Of a stretch of DNA of 64,000 bases, positions 54,479-63,389 are shown piece by piece. The notes beneath the pieces were generated by a model. That model worked only from the letters and a program-made list of their open reading frames with translations, ran no database searches and was not told the origin of the DNA. The position numbers and the translations under genes were made by a program. Positions within the stretch are counted from its first letter, which is position 1; every line of letters begins with the position of its first letter. The stretch is from CAYREV01 sp964423345 (lineage in GTDB: Bacteria > Bacteroidota > Rhodothermia > Balneolales > Balneolaceae), in contig CAYREV010000001.1 in NCBI GenBank assembly GCA_964423345.1, forward strand, positions 62,001 through 126,000. The letters run 5' to 3'.

Positions 54479-55927
54479 TTAGCCTACACTGCCTTCCAGT
54501 TTAATGCCCAGCAATTTGTCGGCTTCAACGGCAAACTCCATGGGGAGTTCTTTCAGTACCTCTTTGGCAAATCCGTTTACAACCATCGATATGGCATCAT
54601 CCTCATCCATACCCCGCTGTTGCAGGTAGAAGATCTGGTCTTCCCCAATCCGGCTTGTAGTAGCCTCATGTTCCACCTTGGCAGTTGGATTGGCCGATTC
54701 TATATAGGGGAAGGTATGGGCCCCGCAGGTCTGGCCAATAAGCATGGAATCACAAACCGAGTAGTTTTGTGCGTTTTCTGCACGGGGACTGATTTTTACC
54801 AGACCACGGTAGCTGTTATTGGACTCTCCGGCTGAGATACCCTTGGATATGATGGTGCTTTTGGTACCCTTTCCAATATGGATCATCTTTGTTCCGGTGT
54901 CGGCCTGTTGACGCTTGTTGGTTACAGCTACAGAGAAGAATTCACCTATGGAGTGGTCACCCTGCAGGATAACGCTCGGATACTTCCAGGTTATGGCGGA
55001 GCCGGTCTCTACCTGGGTCCACGATATCTTGGAGTGATCGCCGCGGCAATGTCCCCTTTTGGTCACAAAGTTATATATCCCTCCATTCCCCTCTTCATCA
55101 CCGGAATACCAGTTTTGGATGGTGGAATATTTTATTTCGGCATTTTCCATGGCAACCAGTTCAACGACGGCGGCGTGCATCTGTGTTTCTGAAAACATCG
55201 GTGCCGTGCATCCTTCCAGATAGCTGACGTGGCTGTTTTCCTCACATATAATGAGAGTGCGTTCAAACTGCCCGCTCTGCATATTGTTAATTCTGAAATA
55301 GGTAGAAAGCTCCATCGGACAGATCGTATCCTTGGGTACGTAACAAAAAGATCCGTCAGAAAACACAGCTGAATTCATAGCGGCGTAGAAGTTATCCCCT
55401 TTCGGAACAACCGACCCAAGATATTTTTTCACCAGCTCCGGGTGGTCCTGAATAGCTTCCGAGATAGAACAAAAAATAACTCCAGCCTCAGCCAGCTTCT
55501 CTTTGAATGTGGTGAATATGGATTCACTGTCAAATACAGCATCCACAGCTACACCCGAAAGCATTTTCTGTTCTTCCAACGGAATACCCAACTTTTCATA
55601 GGTCTCCCTGATCTGGGGGTCTATATCGTCGAGGCTTTCCGCTTTTTTGGCATTTTTCTTTTTAGTTGCCGAATAATACTGTATATCCTGGAAGTCAGGT
55701 TTGGGATAACTGATATTTGCCCAGTCGGGCTCTTCCATCTGCTTCCATTTTTCAAAAGCCTCAAGGCGAAATTCCGTTACCCATTCGGGTTCGTCCTTTC
55801 GACGAGATATTTCCCGGATGATATCTTCATTTATTCCTTTGGGAAAATCTTCATATTCCACATCTGTGGTGAAGCCATATTTGTACTCACCACCGATCAT
55901 GGATTCCATTGCTTTCGTTTCACTCAT
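54479..55927 (-). CDS. sufB: FeS assembly protein SufB
   Basis: A 482-residue scaffold on which clusters form. The N-terminal GGEYKYGFTTDVEYEDFPKG, the FCYVPKDTICPMELSTYFRIN segment (in parts), YLEGCTAP and the C-terminal MLIGQTCGAHTFPYIE are SufB signatures. The ATG at 55927 is 293 bp from the next gene, so the suf promoter probably lies in that gap. No SufR/IscR-type regulator gene precedes it in this window. Confidence 0.96.
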   Translation of the reverse strand: MSETKAMESMIGGEYKYGFTTDVEYEDFPKGINEDIIREISRRKDEPEWVTEFRLEAFEKWKQMEEPDWANISYPKPDFQDIQYYSATKKKNAKKAESLDDIDPQIRETYEKLGIPLEEQKMLSGVAVDAVFDSESIFTTFKEKLAEAGVIFCSISEAIQDHPELVKKYLGSVVPKGDNFYAAMNSAVFSDGSFCYVPKDTICPMELSTYFRINNMQSGQFERTLIICEENSHVSYLEGCTAPMFSETQMHAAVVELVAMENAEIKYSTIQNWYSGDEEGNGGIYNFVTKRGHCRGDHSKISWTQVETGSAITWKYPSVILQGDHSIGEFFSVAVTNKRQQADTGTKMIHIGKGTKSTIISKGISAGESNNSYRGLVKISPRAENAQNYSVCDSMLIGQTCGAHTFPYIESANPTAKVEHEATTSRIGEDQIFYLQQRGMDEDDAISMVVNGFAKEVLKELPMEFAVEADKLLGIKLEGSVG

Positions 55928-56220
55928 AAAAATTGGGTACCGTATTTAATATTTGCTGATTGACACCTTGCTGCATTTCCGCATGCCGGGTCCAATTAAT
56001 GCTAATTTGGACTAAATCTAATTTGAAACACGGAAGATAAGGACATTTGAGTGCTTTTTCATGTTCCCGGCAGAGCCGAAATATAAGCAATCTTCCTTGC
56101 AAGATAAACTATTATATGGGCCCTTCTGCCTTAACGGATTAACGAATGGAAGTATCAATAATTATTTAACATTCATCCAATCGAAAGGGATTATTGATAC
56201 CATTGAAACCGCTTATAAAC

Positions 56221-56826
56221 TCAGTAGCTGTAGCCTTCCGTAAAGAGCACTTCCCCGTTGGTATCGCTGTTTAATGCCTTAAGGTAGGTTTTGGCGACAA
56301 CGGATGCTTTCGGCCAGGGTTCGGTATCCCTGCCCATCTTTTCGGCTGTTTCTCGTATAAGCGGCGGAGATACTACACAAATGCGTTGCTGGTCGTTCAG
56401 GTCGAGTGCGGCAGCCCGGGTAAAACCCTCCAAAGCCGCATTTACCATTGCAACCGGTGTTGTATTGGGCGAGGGTTCCATGGAAAGCATGCCGCTGGTA
56501 AGTATAAAAACCCCGTCATCTGCCAGGTATTCGAGACCTTTTCGAACCAGGTTTACCTGGCCCATCAGTTTGCTTCGAATTCCAATCTCAAATTGTTTGT
56601 CGGACAAGTCCCGCAAGGGTCCGAAACTGGCATTGCCCGCGGTACAGATCACGGCATCCAATTTGCCCACCGTCCCGTAAAAAGAATCAATGGTTTCGGG
56701 ACGGTCAATATTTACGGAAGGAGAAGTGTTACGGGAAGCTTCAATAACCTCATGCCCCTCCCCTTTTAATAGTTGTGTTACCGCGCCTCCTATGGTTCCC
56801 GTAGCTCCGATTACGGTTACTTTCAT
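56221..56826 (-). CDS. Atypical short-chain dehydrogenase lacking the YxxxK motif
   Basis: A 201-residue NAD(P)-binding protein with MKVTVIGATGTIGGAV at the start (Rossmann fold), AVICTAGNASFGPL and RSKLMGQVNLVRKG. At the catalytic place it reads PVAMVNAALEGFTRAAAL, without Tyr or Lys, as in a small subgroup of short SDRs I recall. ATG 56826 is chosen by the Rossmann start. It may be a reductase with a different mechanism or a binding protein. Stands alone, divergent from the CcdA-like gene. Confidence 0.82.
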   Translation of the reverse strand: MKVTVIGATGTIGGAVTQLLKGEGHEVIEASRNTSPSVNIDRPETIDSFYGTVGKLDAVICTAGNASFGPLRDLSDKQFEIGIRSKLMGQVNLVRKGLEYLADDGVFILTSGMLSMEPSPNTTPVAMVNAALEGFTRAAALDLNDQQRICVVSPPLIRETAEKMGRDTEPWPKASVVAKTYLKALNSDTNGEVLFTEGYSY

Positions 56827-57161
56827 AACATGGAAATTAGGGGTTAAGTATTGTCTTTTGAGCCACTGTAAAATTATCTGAAAAAGTATCAAAAACAAAT
56901 GAATGTATCATTCGGCGACTGTAAAAATTAAGTAAGAGCTCTCCGGGATTTTACATCTAACAACCCAATTAAAACGCATGCCCCTGATTCTCCATCTCAT
57001 CTTCGGTTTGATCATTGGGTGGGTTAACCCCAAATGGGTGGATTTTGAGTAGCTTATTCCTTACCATTTTTCACTGAATAAATAATTCAGTACATATATA
57101 GACGGACAATACCTGGCCAATTCCGTGTCAACCAAAGATTAAATTTTACCATAGGGACGGT
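56827..57161. other. 335-bp divergent intergenic region
   Basis: Separates the atypical SDR (minus) from the CcdA-like gene (plus). It contains a 10-bp palindrome, GGGTTAACCC (57021-57030). A 24-codon hydrophobic frame (56978-57052) is too short and has no ribosome site to be called. Promoters for both genes presumably lie here; no clear -35/-10 pair was found. Confidence 0.5.
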
Positions 57162-58085
57162 ATGAACAATTTCCATTCGCACTACCCTTTGAAACAGCGT
57201 TTGCTTTATTCAGTATTGGGCATGCTGGGTGCGGTAATTATTGCCGGTTTCTGGAATTATCATCTTGTCGACGGCTTCGGTAAAGAGATAATCATGGAGG
57301 GAACTCTGGGAAACTCCGCTGACCTGGCTGATGACTACCCGGTGAGGGGTGGCGGTTTCGGATTTCTGTTTGCTGCCTTTGCGGGCCTGGCAGCTACCTT
57401 TACAGCCTGTAACTGCGTCGTGTTTGCCATGATTCCGGGCCTTGCCTGTTCTGTCGATACCGGTAACGGAAAACAGGATGTCTGGAAAACCTTCCGGGCA
57501 TTTATTTATGGAGTTATGTCGATAACAGCTTTTTATGGGATTATGATCGGCTTGTTGGGCAAGGAAGGTGTTGAGGTAATCAATGAAAGATCCATTCGCC
57601 TGGCCCAGGCCCAGGCTGTTTTTTCACTGCTGGGTATCATCATGTTATTATGGGGTGCCCTGGAGATGGGATTTCTGGATGCAATCAAGTCGAGGTTTTC
57701 AGCTGCCACCCGACAATTCTTTTCTCAGCTTGCCGTCAAGGGAGCTTTGCTGGGCCTTCTGGTAGGGTTTTTCGCGGTAGGACGCCCCTTCCCGGTATTT
57801 CGTGAGTTCCTGCTCTATGCCGCCAGTGCTTCAAATCCCTTCTACGGGGCAGCGGTAATGATGGTACAGGGATTGGGACAAATAGCTGTTATGGCCCTTA
57901 TTTTTATTCTGGTTGTTAAAATAGCCGGTGAAAAAATCGGGCGGGCCGCTATCGAAAAACCCCATACATTTAAATTGACAAGTGCCCTCGCCTTGATATC
58001 CGGAGGCATGTATTTTGTCTTCTACTGGGGGCTTGCCTTTCTTTTCGATATTGGAGGGTGGGGCTTCAAGCTGGGATGGTATTAA
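57162..58085 (+). CDS. CcdA/DsbD-like membrane protein
   Basis: A 307-residue protein with about seven hydrophobic helices. The segment FTACNCVVFAMIPGLACS (C83, C85, C96) in an early helix recalls the redox-active Cys-containing helix of CcdA/DsbD, and the central helix LLGLLVGFFAVGRPFPVFREF (in parts) has the Gly/Pro pattern of the fourth CcdA helix but no Cys. The redox pair of true CcdA is therefore not complete as seen here. Possibly a transporter of electrons or metals; family call is tentative. Confidence 0.55.
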   Translation: MNNFHSHYPLKQRLLYSVLGMLGAVIIAGFWNYHLVDGFGKEIIMEGTLGNSADLADDYPVRGGGFGFLFAAFAGLAATFTACNCVVFAMIPGLACSVDTGNGKQDVWKTFRAFIYGVMSITAFYGIMIGLLGKEGVEVINERSIRLAQAQAVFSLLGIIMLLWGALEMGFLDAIKSRFSAATRQFFSQLAVKGALLGLLVGFFAVGRPFPVFREFLLYAASASNPFYGAAVMMVQGLGQIAVMALIFILVVKIAGEKIGRAAIEKPHTFKLTSALALISGGMYFVFYWGLAFLFDIGGWGFKLGWY

Positions 58086-58097
58086 TCGGCCGATACC

Positions 58098-59084
58098 TTA
58101 TCCCTCCTCACCCAGCAGGATGGCTACACAGGCCGCATTAACGATATCCTCCCACCGGCAACCGCGCGACAAGTCCATCATCGGCCGCTTAAGGCCCTGT
58201 AATATAGGTCCTGTTGCGGTTGCTCCCGCCAGGCGCTCGGTAATTTTATAGGCAATATTACCGGCATCGAGGTTCGGAAAGATATATACATTGGCATTGC
58301 CGGCGACAGTGGAACCGGGGGCTTTTCGGTGCCCTACTTCAGACACATAGGCCGCATCAAACTGTAGCTCCCCGTCTATCTCCAGTTCGGGCCATTGCTC
58401 TCTGGCCAGATCCAAGGCATCCCGAACCAGTTCAACCCGCTCGTGCGTAGCACTTCCCTTGGTTGAAAATGACAGCATGGCCACAACTGGCTTATTCTTA
58501 GTTAACCGTTGGTGGGTCCGGGATGACTCTATAGCAATTTCCGCAAGCTGTTTCCGGTCGGGATAAGGAACCACACCACAATCACCATAGGTAAATAACG
58601 CCCCATCAGGCAAGGCCATCAAAAATATACTTGAAACGGTAGATACCCCTTCCCGGGTGCCGATACACTGGAGGGCAGCCTGTATGACATCACCGCTGGT
58701 AGCCACCGAACCGGCAACACAGCCATTGGCATAATCCTCCCCAACCAGCATGGCCCCGAAATAAAGAGGATCCTGCAATTTTTGCCTTGCATCATCAATC
58801 GATATCCCCTTGTGTTTTCGGCGTTGAAAAAGAGCGTCTGCCAACAAATCGGAATGGGTGAAACTGTCAAGGTTGTGGACTTGAACAGTACTTGTCAACG
58901 TTAAGCCGTGTTCCCCGGCAAGTTTTGTTATCTCTTTTCCCTTTCCGAGCAGGGTTACCTCACATAGTTGCTGTTCCGCTAAATAGGCACACGCCCGCAA
59001 TACACGGGGATCTCCGGATTCGGGAAATACAACATGTCCCTTTAAAGCTTTGGCTCGACTTCTGATCTCTTCCATTATTTTCAT
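58098..59084 (-). CDS. pta: Phosphate acetyltransferase
   Basis: A 328-residue Pta converting acetyl-CoA and phosphate to acetyl phosphate and CoA. Recognisable blocks are VVFPESGDPRVLRAC, GSVATSGDVIQAALQ, MLSFSTKGSATHERV and GNANVYIFPNLDAGNIAYKI (in parts), all typical of the catalytic core without the long N-terminal domain of the E. coli enzyme. Starts at ATG 59084, 1 bp after the EamA stop. No ackA gene is adjacent. Phosphate butyryltransferase activity is a minor alternative. Confidence 0.92.
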   Translation of the reverse strand: MKIMEEIRSRAKALKGHVVFPESGDPRVLRACAYLAEQQLCEVTLLGKGKEITKLAGEHGLTLTSTVQVHNLDSFTHSDLLADALFQRRKHKGISIDDARQKLQDPLYFGAMLVGEDYANGCVAGSVATSGDVIQAALQCIGTREGVSTVSSIFLMALPDGALFTYGDCGVVPYPDRKQLAEIAIESSRTHQRLTKNKPVVAMLSFSTKGSATHERVELVRDALDLAREQWPELEIDGELQFDAAYVSEVGHRKAPGSTVAGNANVYIFPNLDAGNIAYKITERLAGATATGPILQGLKRPMMDLSRGCRWEDIVNAACVAILLGEEG

Positions 59085-59085
59085 A

Positions 59086-59946
59086 CTAAAACAGTATAAA
59101 GATTGAAATAATCGCGACCGCCAGCCCCACCCATTGCATCCGGCTGATGGAATCTCCCCAACGCAATAGCCCGAGAGCCGTCCCGCCCACCACACTGAGC
59201 ATATTTACCATCGGATAGGCTATGGAACCTGTAATGCCGTCGAGGGCATATATTAAAAAAACAGCTGAATAAAGATTGGGGATTCCTATTAAAAGCCCAA
59301 GTTTAAGTTCAGGCAAGGTTAATAAGGGCCCTTTTCGCACTATACATGCTACCGCTCCCACTATAAATGCTCCTGAAAACACCAGGCACATGAACAGCAA
59401 TTCGTTGATTTGAAGGCTAAACTCCTCCTTGTAAATTTTAAGCGAGGCATCTGCAAATCCCGAAAGAAGAAAAATAATCAGCAACAACCAGCCGGCATTC
59501 ACAGAACCGATTTTCACCCTTCCCTTTTTGGGTATCAACAACAAAAGTGCTGCGAATACCAGCAGTACTCCCCCTGTTTTCAATATTCCGAGGTACTCCC
59601 CATAATAGTATACCGAAACCAGCACCGGAAGCAACAGGGAAAGACGCATTGCCGTTATGGTTATACCCACGCCGTTGAGATGCACGGATTTGCTGTAGAA
59701 AAGAAAATTGGCAATAAAAAAGATGCCCACTGCCAGGCTGAATAAGAGCAGCATGTTACCGTGCTCAAATCCATACAGAGCGGAATCAGGCATTAATCCC
59801 CCCACGGCAGCTACGGCAGCCGCTACAAAATAATTTACCGTCAGGGTATTAAGCGTGCGCAGTTTCCCAACTTCCGTCATTTTCAAAAAATGAGCTATAA
59901 GCAGAGAACAGCCCGCACTTAAAAATATATACAGGTAAGGCATCAC
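59086..59946 (-). CDS. EamA-like (DMT superfamily) transporter
   Basis: A 286-residue protein with about ten hydrophobic helices in two five-helix repeats, the EamA/RhaT layout. A Pro-rich helix and GVGITITAMRLSLLLPVLVSVYYYGEYLG (in parts) mark the end of the first repeat; PMVNMLSVVGGTALGLLRWGD marks the second. Substrate unknown. Its ATG overlaps the stop of the pseudo-caspase gene by 4 bp, and pta follows at once. Confidence 0.82.
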   Translation of the reverse strand: MMPYLYIFLSAGCSLLIAHFLKMTEVGKLRTLNTLTVNYFVAAAVAAVGGLMPDSALYGFEHGNMLLLFSLAVGIFFIANFLFYSKSVHLNGVGITITAMRLSLLLPVLVSVYYYGEYLGILKTGGVLLVFAALLLLIPKKGRVKIGSVNAGWLLLIIFLLSGFADASLKIYKEEFSLQINELLFMCLVFSGAFIVGAVACIVRKGPLLTLPELKLGLLIGIPNLYSAVFLIYALDGITGSIAYPMVNMLSVVGGTALGLLRWGDSISRMQWVGLAVAIISIFILF

Positions 59947-61724
59947 CGGGAAGGTATTATCTGCATTGCCGTATTGCCAAAAGCCCGGGGATCCTGGGAA
60001 AGGTCGTGCAGCCTCCTTGAGTTATAAGGAATATTTCTTTCCAGAAATTGAAATATGGCCCCCGTATTGGTTATGCGTTGCTGAAGTGCTTTTGCAATGA
60101 AGTAAGGAAACAAGTGATGTTTCTTGTCTTCCCCTCCGTTACCCACGTACAATTGAGATTTCTGGTGGAGCTCCGAACTGAATAACACCAGGGAGTTGGA
60201 ATTTCCGGAGGTTATGATATCCGACAGGCTCCGAAGCGGTTGGTGCAGGTCAAGATCAGATTCGGATAATAGCTGTTCGCTTCCCGGCGCCTGAAATTCT
60301 ATGTCAGCCAAGACAATGGTTTTATGTGAAGGTACAGCGGATAACTCAGTAAACAGCCTGCTGAGACTGATGTTTTCTTCAGCACGATCTAATCCTACCG
60401 GACGGAAAGACAAATTGTACCCCTCCTCACCCAATTCAACATTGCCGTAACCACTCAAATAGATAAACAGGGTGGTACTGTCGGCAGCGAGGTTTTTCAA
60501 TTTTTCCACCCGGGACAAGAGACTGTCGCCGGTTGCTATATCTCGAAATTCCGTGATATTATTCGCAGGGAATCCCAGGGCATTCTCAAGGTATAACCGC
60601 ATTAGTTTTCCATCACGGTGGGCATAAGAACGAGACTGAAATGGGGAACGGTAATTTTGATTGGTTACAACTAAAGCGTGTGCATTAGGATTGATATCGC
60701 TAAGGATAGGTATATTGTTTTCAACATCGACATTACCGAATGGTATACGCGGTACGGCCATCACCTCGCTTTTTTCTGCAAAGTCGGAAGTTCTCCAGAT
60801 CATGTCAGCATCAGTCCGTGCTATGAAATTTTCAGAGATACCGTACAGGATCCTATACCATTGCTCGGAGGCAGAATTGATAATGCGTAACTGGCTTCCC
60901 TCAACCAGCTCGGCCAATATGTTGGATGTGTTCTCTTCAGGAGAACTGCGTAGTTCGGCTACCGGAGCGGTAATGTGCGCATAAGGCTGGAGGATATCAT
61001 TCAGCCTGTATTCATAACGGTAGGTGGAATCCCTGTAGGCCAGGTTTACAAAAACGCTGTCGGGTTTCTCTCCTTCAATTTCCAGTGAGTTAAGCAGGCT
61101 CCCAAGTCCTATGTCGAGCTTGCCGTTATCTATCTTCCTTTGTTCATTTTCAACCAGCAGATTGTTTCCGTAGCTGATGGACAATGTTAATGTTTCTCCC
61201 TCTGTTTCAGATACACTTACGGTATCTTTTTGAACCATAGTACCTGTTTTTCTCAAATATCGCTCCTCCCCTGTTGGACGGGGCATTCCCTTTGGTTTCA
61301 TGGCATAAAAGCCGGATCCGGCCATCAGGGCAGCTGCCAGGCTTAGGGAAGTAACTGTTGTGGATGACCTGTTATCCATCAGTATATCGGTATGTGCGGT
61401 AAAAGCGGTTAGTGCGGCTCCCGTTAAACCCAATGCCAGAACCCACGGTTTTATTTTATACTCCTGTATGGTACGCTGCAACAGGACTTTTTCGGCATAT
61501 TCGTAGGTCACCTTCGAATAGATCCGGAGACTTAGGGTGGGATTCGAAGGACTCAGCTCATTGCTTTTATCCAGAAAATGTTTCTCATCCAGAAGCCGAT
61601 AGTCTGATTTGTCAATGGCCGAAGTATCTTTGACCACCCACCGGGGGCTGGTACAGGAAGCCGAAAAGAGCAGCATGGAAACCAGAGCGGCCAACCAGAT
61701 ATATGTATTCAGATATGTACTCAT
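59943..61724 (-). CDS. Lipoprotein pseudo-caspase with SH3b domain
   Basis: A 593-residue lipoprotein (lipobox LFSASC, Cys 24) with two hydrophobic segments (about 93-113 and 123-140), an SH3b-like domain (about 249-305) and a C-terminal caspase/metacaspase-fold region (about 345-590; ALVVTNQNYRS start, AHRDGKLMRLYLENALGFPANN and so on). At the His position the usual SGHG is SGYG (Y426), and at the Asp-x-Cys position it reads D474-I-E476, so the catalytic dyad is absent. A binding or regulatory scaffold at the membrane is likely. Start overlaps the barrel gene's stop by one base. Confidence 0.72.
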   Translation of the reverse strand: MSTYLNTYIWLAALVSMLLFSASCTSPRWVVKDTSAIDKSDYRLLDEKHFLDKSNELSPSNPTLSLRIYSKVTYEYAEKVLLQRTIQEYKIKPWVLALGLTGAALTAFTAHTDILMDNRSSTTVTSLSLAAALMAGSGFYAMKPKGMPRPTGEERYLRKTGTMVQKDTVSVSETEGETLTLSISYGNNLLVENEQRKIDNGKLDIGLGSLLNSLEIEGEKPDSVFVNLAYRDSTYRYEYRLNDILQPYAHITAPVAELRSSPEENTSNILAELVEGSQLRIINSASEQWYRILYGISENFIARTDADMIWRTSDFAEKSEVMAVPRIPFGNVDVENNIPILSDINPNAHALVVTNQNYRSPFQSRSYAHRDGKLMRLYLENALGFPANNITEFRDIATGDSLLSRVEKLKNLAADSTTLFIYLSGYGNVELGEEGYNLSFRPVGLDRAEENISLSRLFTELSAVPSHKTIVLADIEFQAPGSEQLLSESDLDLHQPLRSLSDIITSGNSNSLVLFSSELHQKSQLYVGNGGEDKKHHLFPYFIAKALQQRITNTGAIFQFLERNIPYNSRRLHDLSQDPRAFGNTAMQIIPSR

Positions 61725-62938
61725 CAGAGAGGGATAACGGCTCCGATTCCTATGATATTTCGATATTTAAAATGGGGATCCGCCCCGGGCCGGGAAAGCC
61801 ATAAGGGAATATCGTACCGTATCCGTATTCCGCGGCTTTTCCCAAGATAATCGGGAATGTTCAAGGAGAACATGAATCCAAGACCTGCATCGGCAAGGAC
61901 CGGCTCATATTCCAGGCTTGTCAATCCAAGCGAAGTTCCCGTGTCAATAAAAAGATAAGAACGCAGATCCAAAATATTGCCTATAACAGGAATTTTTTTG
62001 ATAGCCTTATCCAGCGGGTTTGGATAGTCAAATTCAATGTTAAGAGCACCCAACGAAGTGTAAAGCGGAGTGATTCCATTGTTAAGCAAATTAAAATCCC
62101 TTTCCAGGTATCCTCTCAGGTTTGCACCTCCCGATACCTGAAATAAACCCTCATCCATCCAGGAGGTCGGGATCGTTCCCTTGGCACGGGTCAGGCCGTT
62201 TCCCATCCATCCTATAGCAGGCAGGAAACTGTTGCTGAACAGGTATTGAGGCGGGGTATCTTCCGATGCAATGCCCGCAAACAACCGTCCCCGAATGGCA
62301 AAATTATCATTCAATGCGATCAACTGCTGTATTTCAGCTTTACTTTGAACAAATACAGGAAGGGGTCCACCCAGGTTGATATTGGTAAAAGATCCCGCCT
62401 GCAGCAAGCCCGGGCCATTTTCTTTTTGGTAGAGAATATCCATGGCTGAGATGTATAACCACTCATCTATCCACAACCGGGGATACAAAAGATAGGCATC
62501 CTTAAAACGGTCTTCACTTCTCAGGCTCAGCGACAACTCTTTAAAATTATTCTCATTAAATCCGGTTTGCCATCTTTTGTTAAATGCCAGGCCATGCCGG
62601 TGAAATCCGGTTCTTATGGAACTAAACAGCTGTATGTTGCCCTCACTTCCGAAATCTGAAATGGACGGAATGGGTTCGGTAAAGGAGAGATAGTAGGATA
62701 CAGGGTATTGGGGCAGCCAGGTTCCAAGCCATACACCAAAATCCAGCCGGTGCGGACCGTCCCCAAAGGTTCCGGGTTTTTGTCCTTTGATTCTAAGCCC
62801 AAGGCGAATTCCATCTACGTCATTGTACCAGAGGTCTGGAGCCGGCAATAACTCGTAGTTTTGTTCTTTCTGTTGAGCGAACAGTAATAATGGCGCAAAC
62901 AAAAATAATAATACAGCACAAGAGATCTTGGAAGTCAT
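61724..62938 (-). CDS. Omp85/D15-like outer-membrane beta-barrel protein
   Basis: A 404-residue exported barrel (signal peptide cut near LLFAQQ, about 22) with many amphipathic strands ending in aromatic residues. A motif like VRGF (GGANLRGYLERDF) and the C-terminal strand set ending YRNIIGIGAVIPL point to the Omp85/surface-antigen superfamily. No POTRA domain precedes the barrel, and the protein is short, so it is a stand-alone barrel rather than BamA. Overlaps the NUDIX gene start region by 4 bp and the pseudo-caspase start by one base. Confidence 0.7.
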   Translation of the reverse strand: MTSKISCAVLLFLFAPLLLFAQQKEQNYELLPAPDLWYNDVDGIRLGLRIKGQKPGTFGDGPHRLDFGVWLGTWLPQYPVSYYLSFTEPIPSISDFGSEGNIQLFSSIRTGFHRHGLAFNKRWQTGFNENNFKELSLSLRSEDRFKDAYLLYPRLWIDEWLYISAMDILYQKENGPGLLQAGSFTNINLGGPLPVFVQSKAEIQQLIALNDNFAIRGRLFAGIASEDTPPQYLFSNSFLPAIGWMGNGLTRAKGTIPTSWMDEGLFQVSGGANLRGYLERDFNLLNNGITPLYTSLGALNIEFDYPNPLDKAIKKIPVIGNILDLRSYLFIDTGTSLGLTSLEYEPVLADAGLGFMFSLNIPDYLGKSRGIRIRYDIPLWLSRPGADPHFKYRNIIGIGAVIPL

Positions 62939-63381
62939 CGGGAGATTTTCCAGTCTTCTAAAATTTTGTAATCTGTTAATGTATTATGCACCAGTTTAAG
63001 CAATCTTCGCTGTTCAGGCCAACGTATGTAATCCTCTACATCCTCGATTGTTATCCAACGGTATTCGTTATGCTCCTCGTTCAACACCACCGTGTCATCA
63101 TAATCCGTTTCTGCAGCAAAAGCAGGAATGGATTCAACAATATCATTTCTGTGATTATAAAAATGATTGATACTCGGAATGGTCCAATACAATTTCGGGC
63201 TGAGTCCGGTTTCCTCTTTTAGTTCCCGGAGGCCGGCCTCCCATGCCCGCTCATTCTCCTTGATTTTACCGGCAACCATGCGCCATTCACCGGCATACAG
63301 TTTCCCTTCGGACCGTTTCAGTATCAGAAACTGGATACCCTTCTCATAACAGCGATATGGATAAACGTCTATAAGTCTCAT
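62935..63381 (-). CDS. NUDIX hydrolase
   Basis: A 148-residue protein with a complete Nudix box: G38, E43 region and RELKEETGL (52-60), fitting GX5EX7REUXEEXGU. The N-terminal strand YRCYEKGIQFLILKRSEGK is typical of broad-specificity family members. Substrate (nucleoside diphosphate linked to X) is unknown; association with a UDP-sugar enzyme gene next door suggests a nucleotide-sugar housekeeping role, but this is inference. Ends inside the barrel gene's start (ATGA overlap). Confidence 0.9.
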   Translation of the reverse strand: MRLIDVYPYRCYEKGIQFLILKRSEGKLYAGEWRMVAGKIKENERAWEAGLRELKEETGLSPKLYWTIPSINHFYNHRNDIVESIPAFAAETDYDDTVVLNEEHNEYRWITIEDVEDYIRWPEQRRLLKLVHNTLTDYKILEDWKISR

Positions 63382-63389
63382 AAGGGATG

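Noticed and set aside
56978..57052. 24-codon hydrophobic frame in the SDR/CcdA-like gap
   Set aside because: Too short, no ribosome site visible, and a frame of this size is expected by chance.
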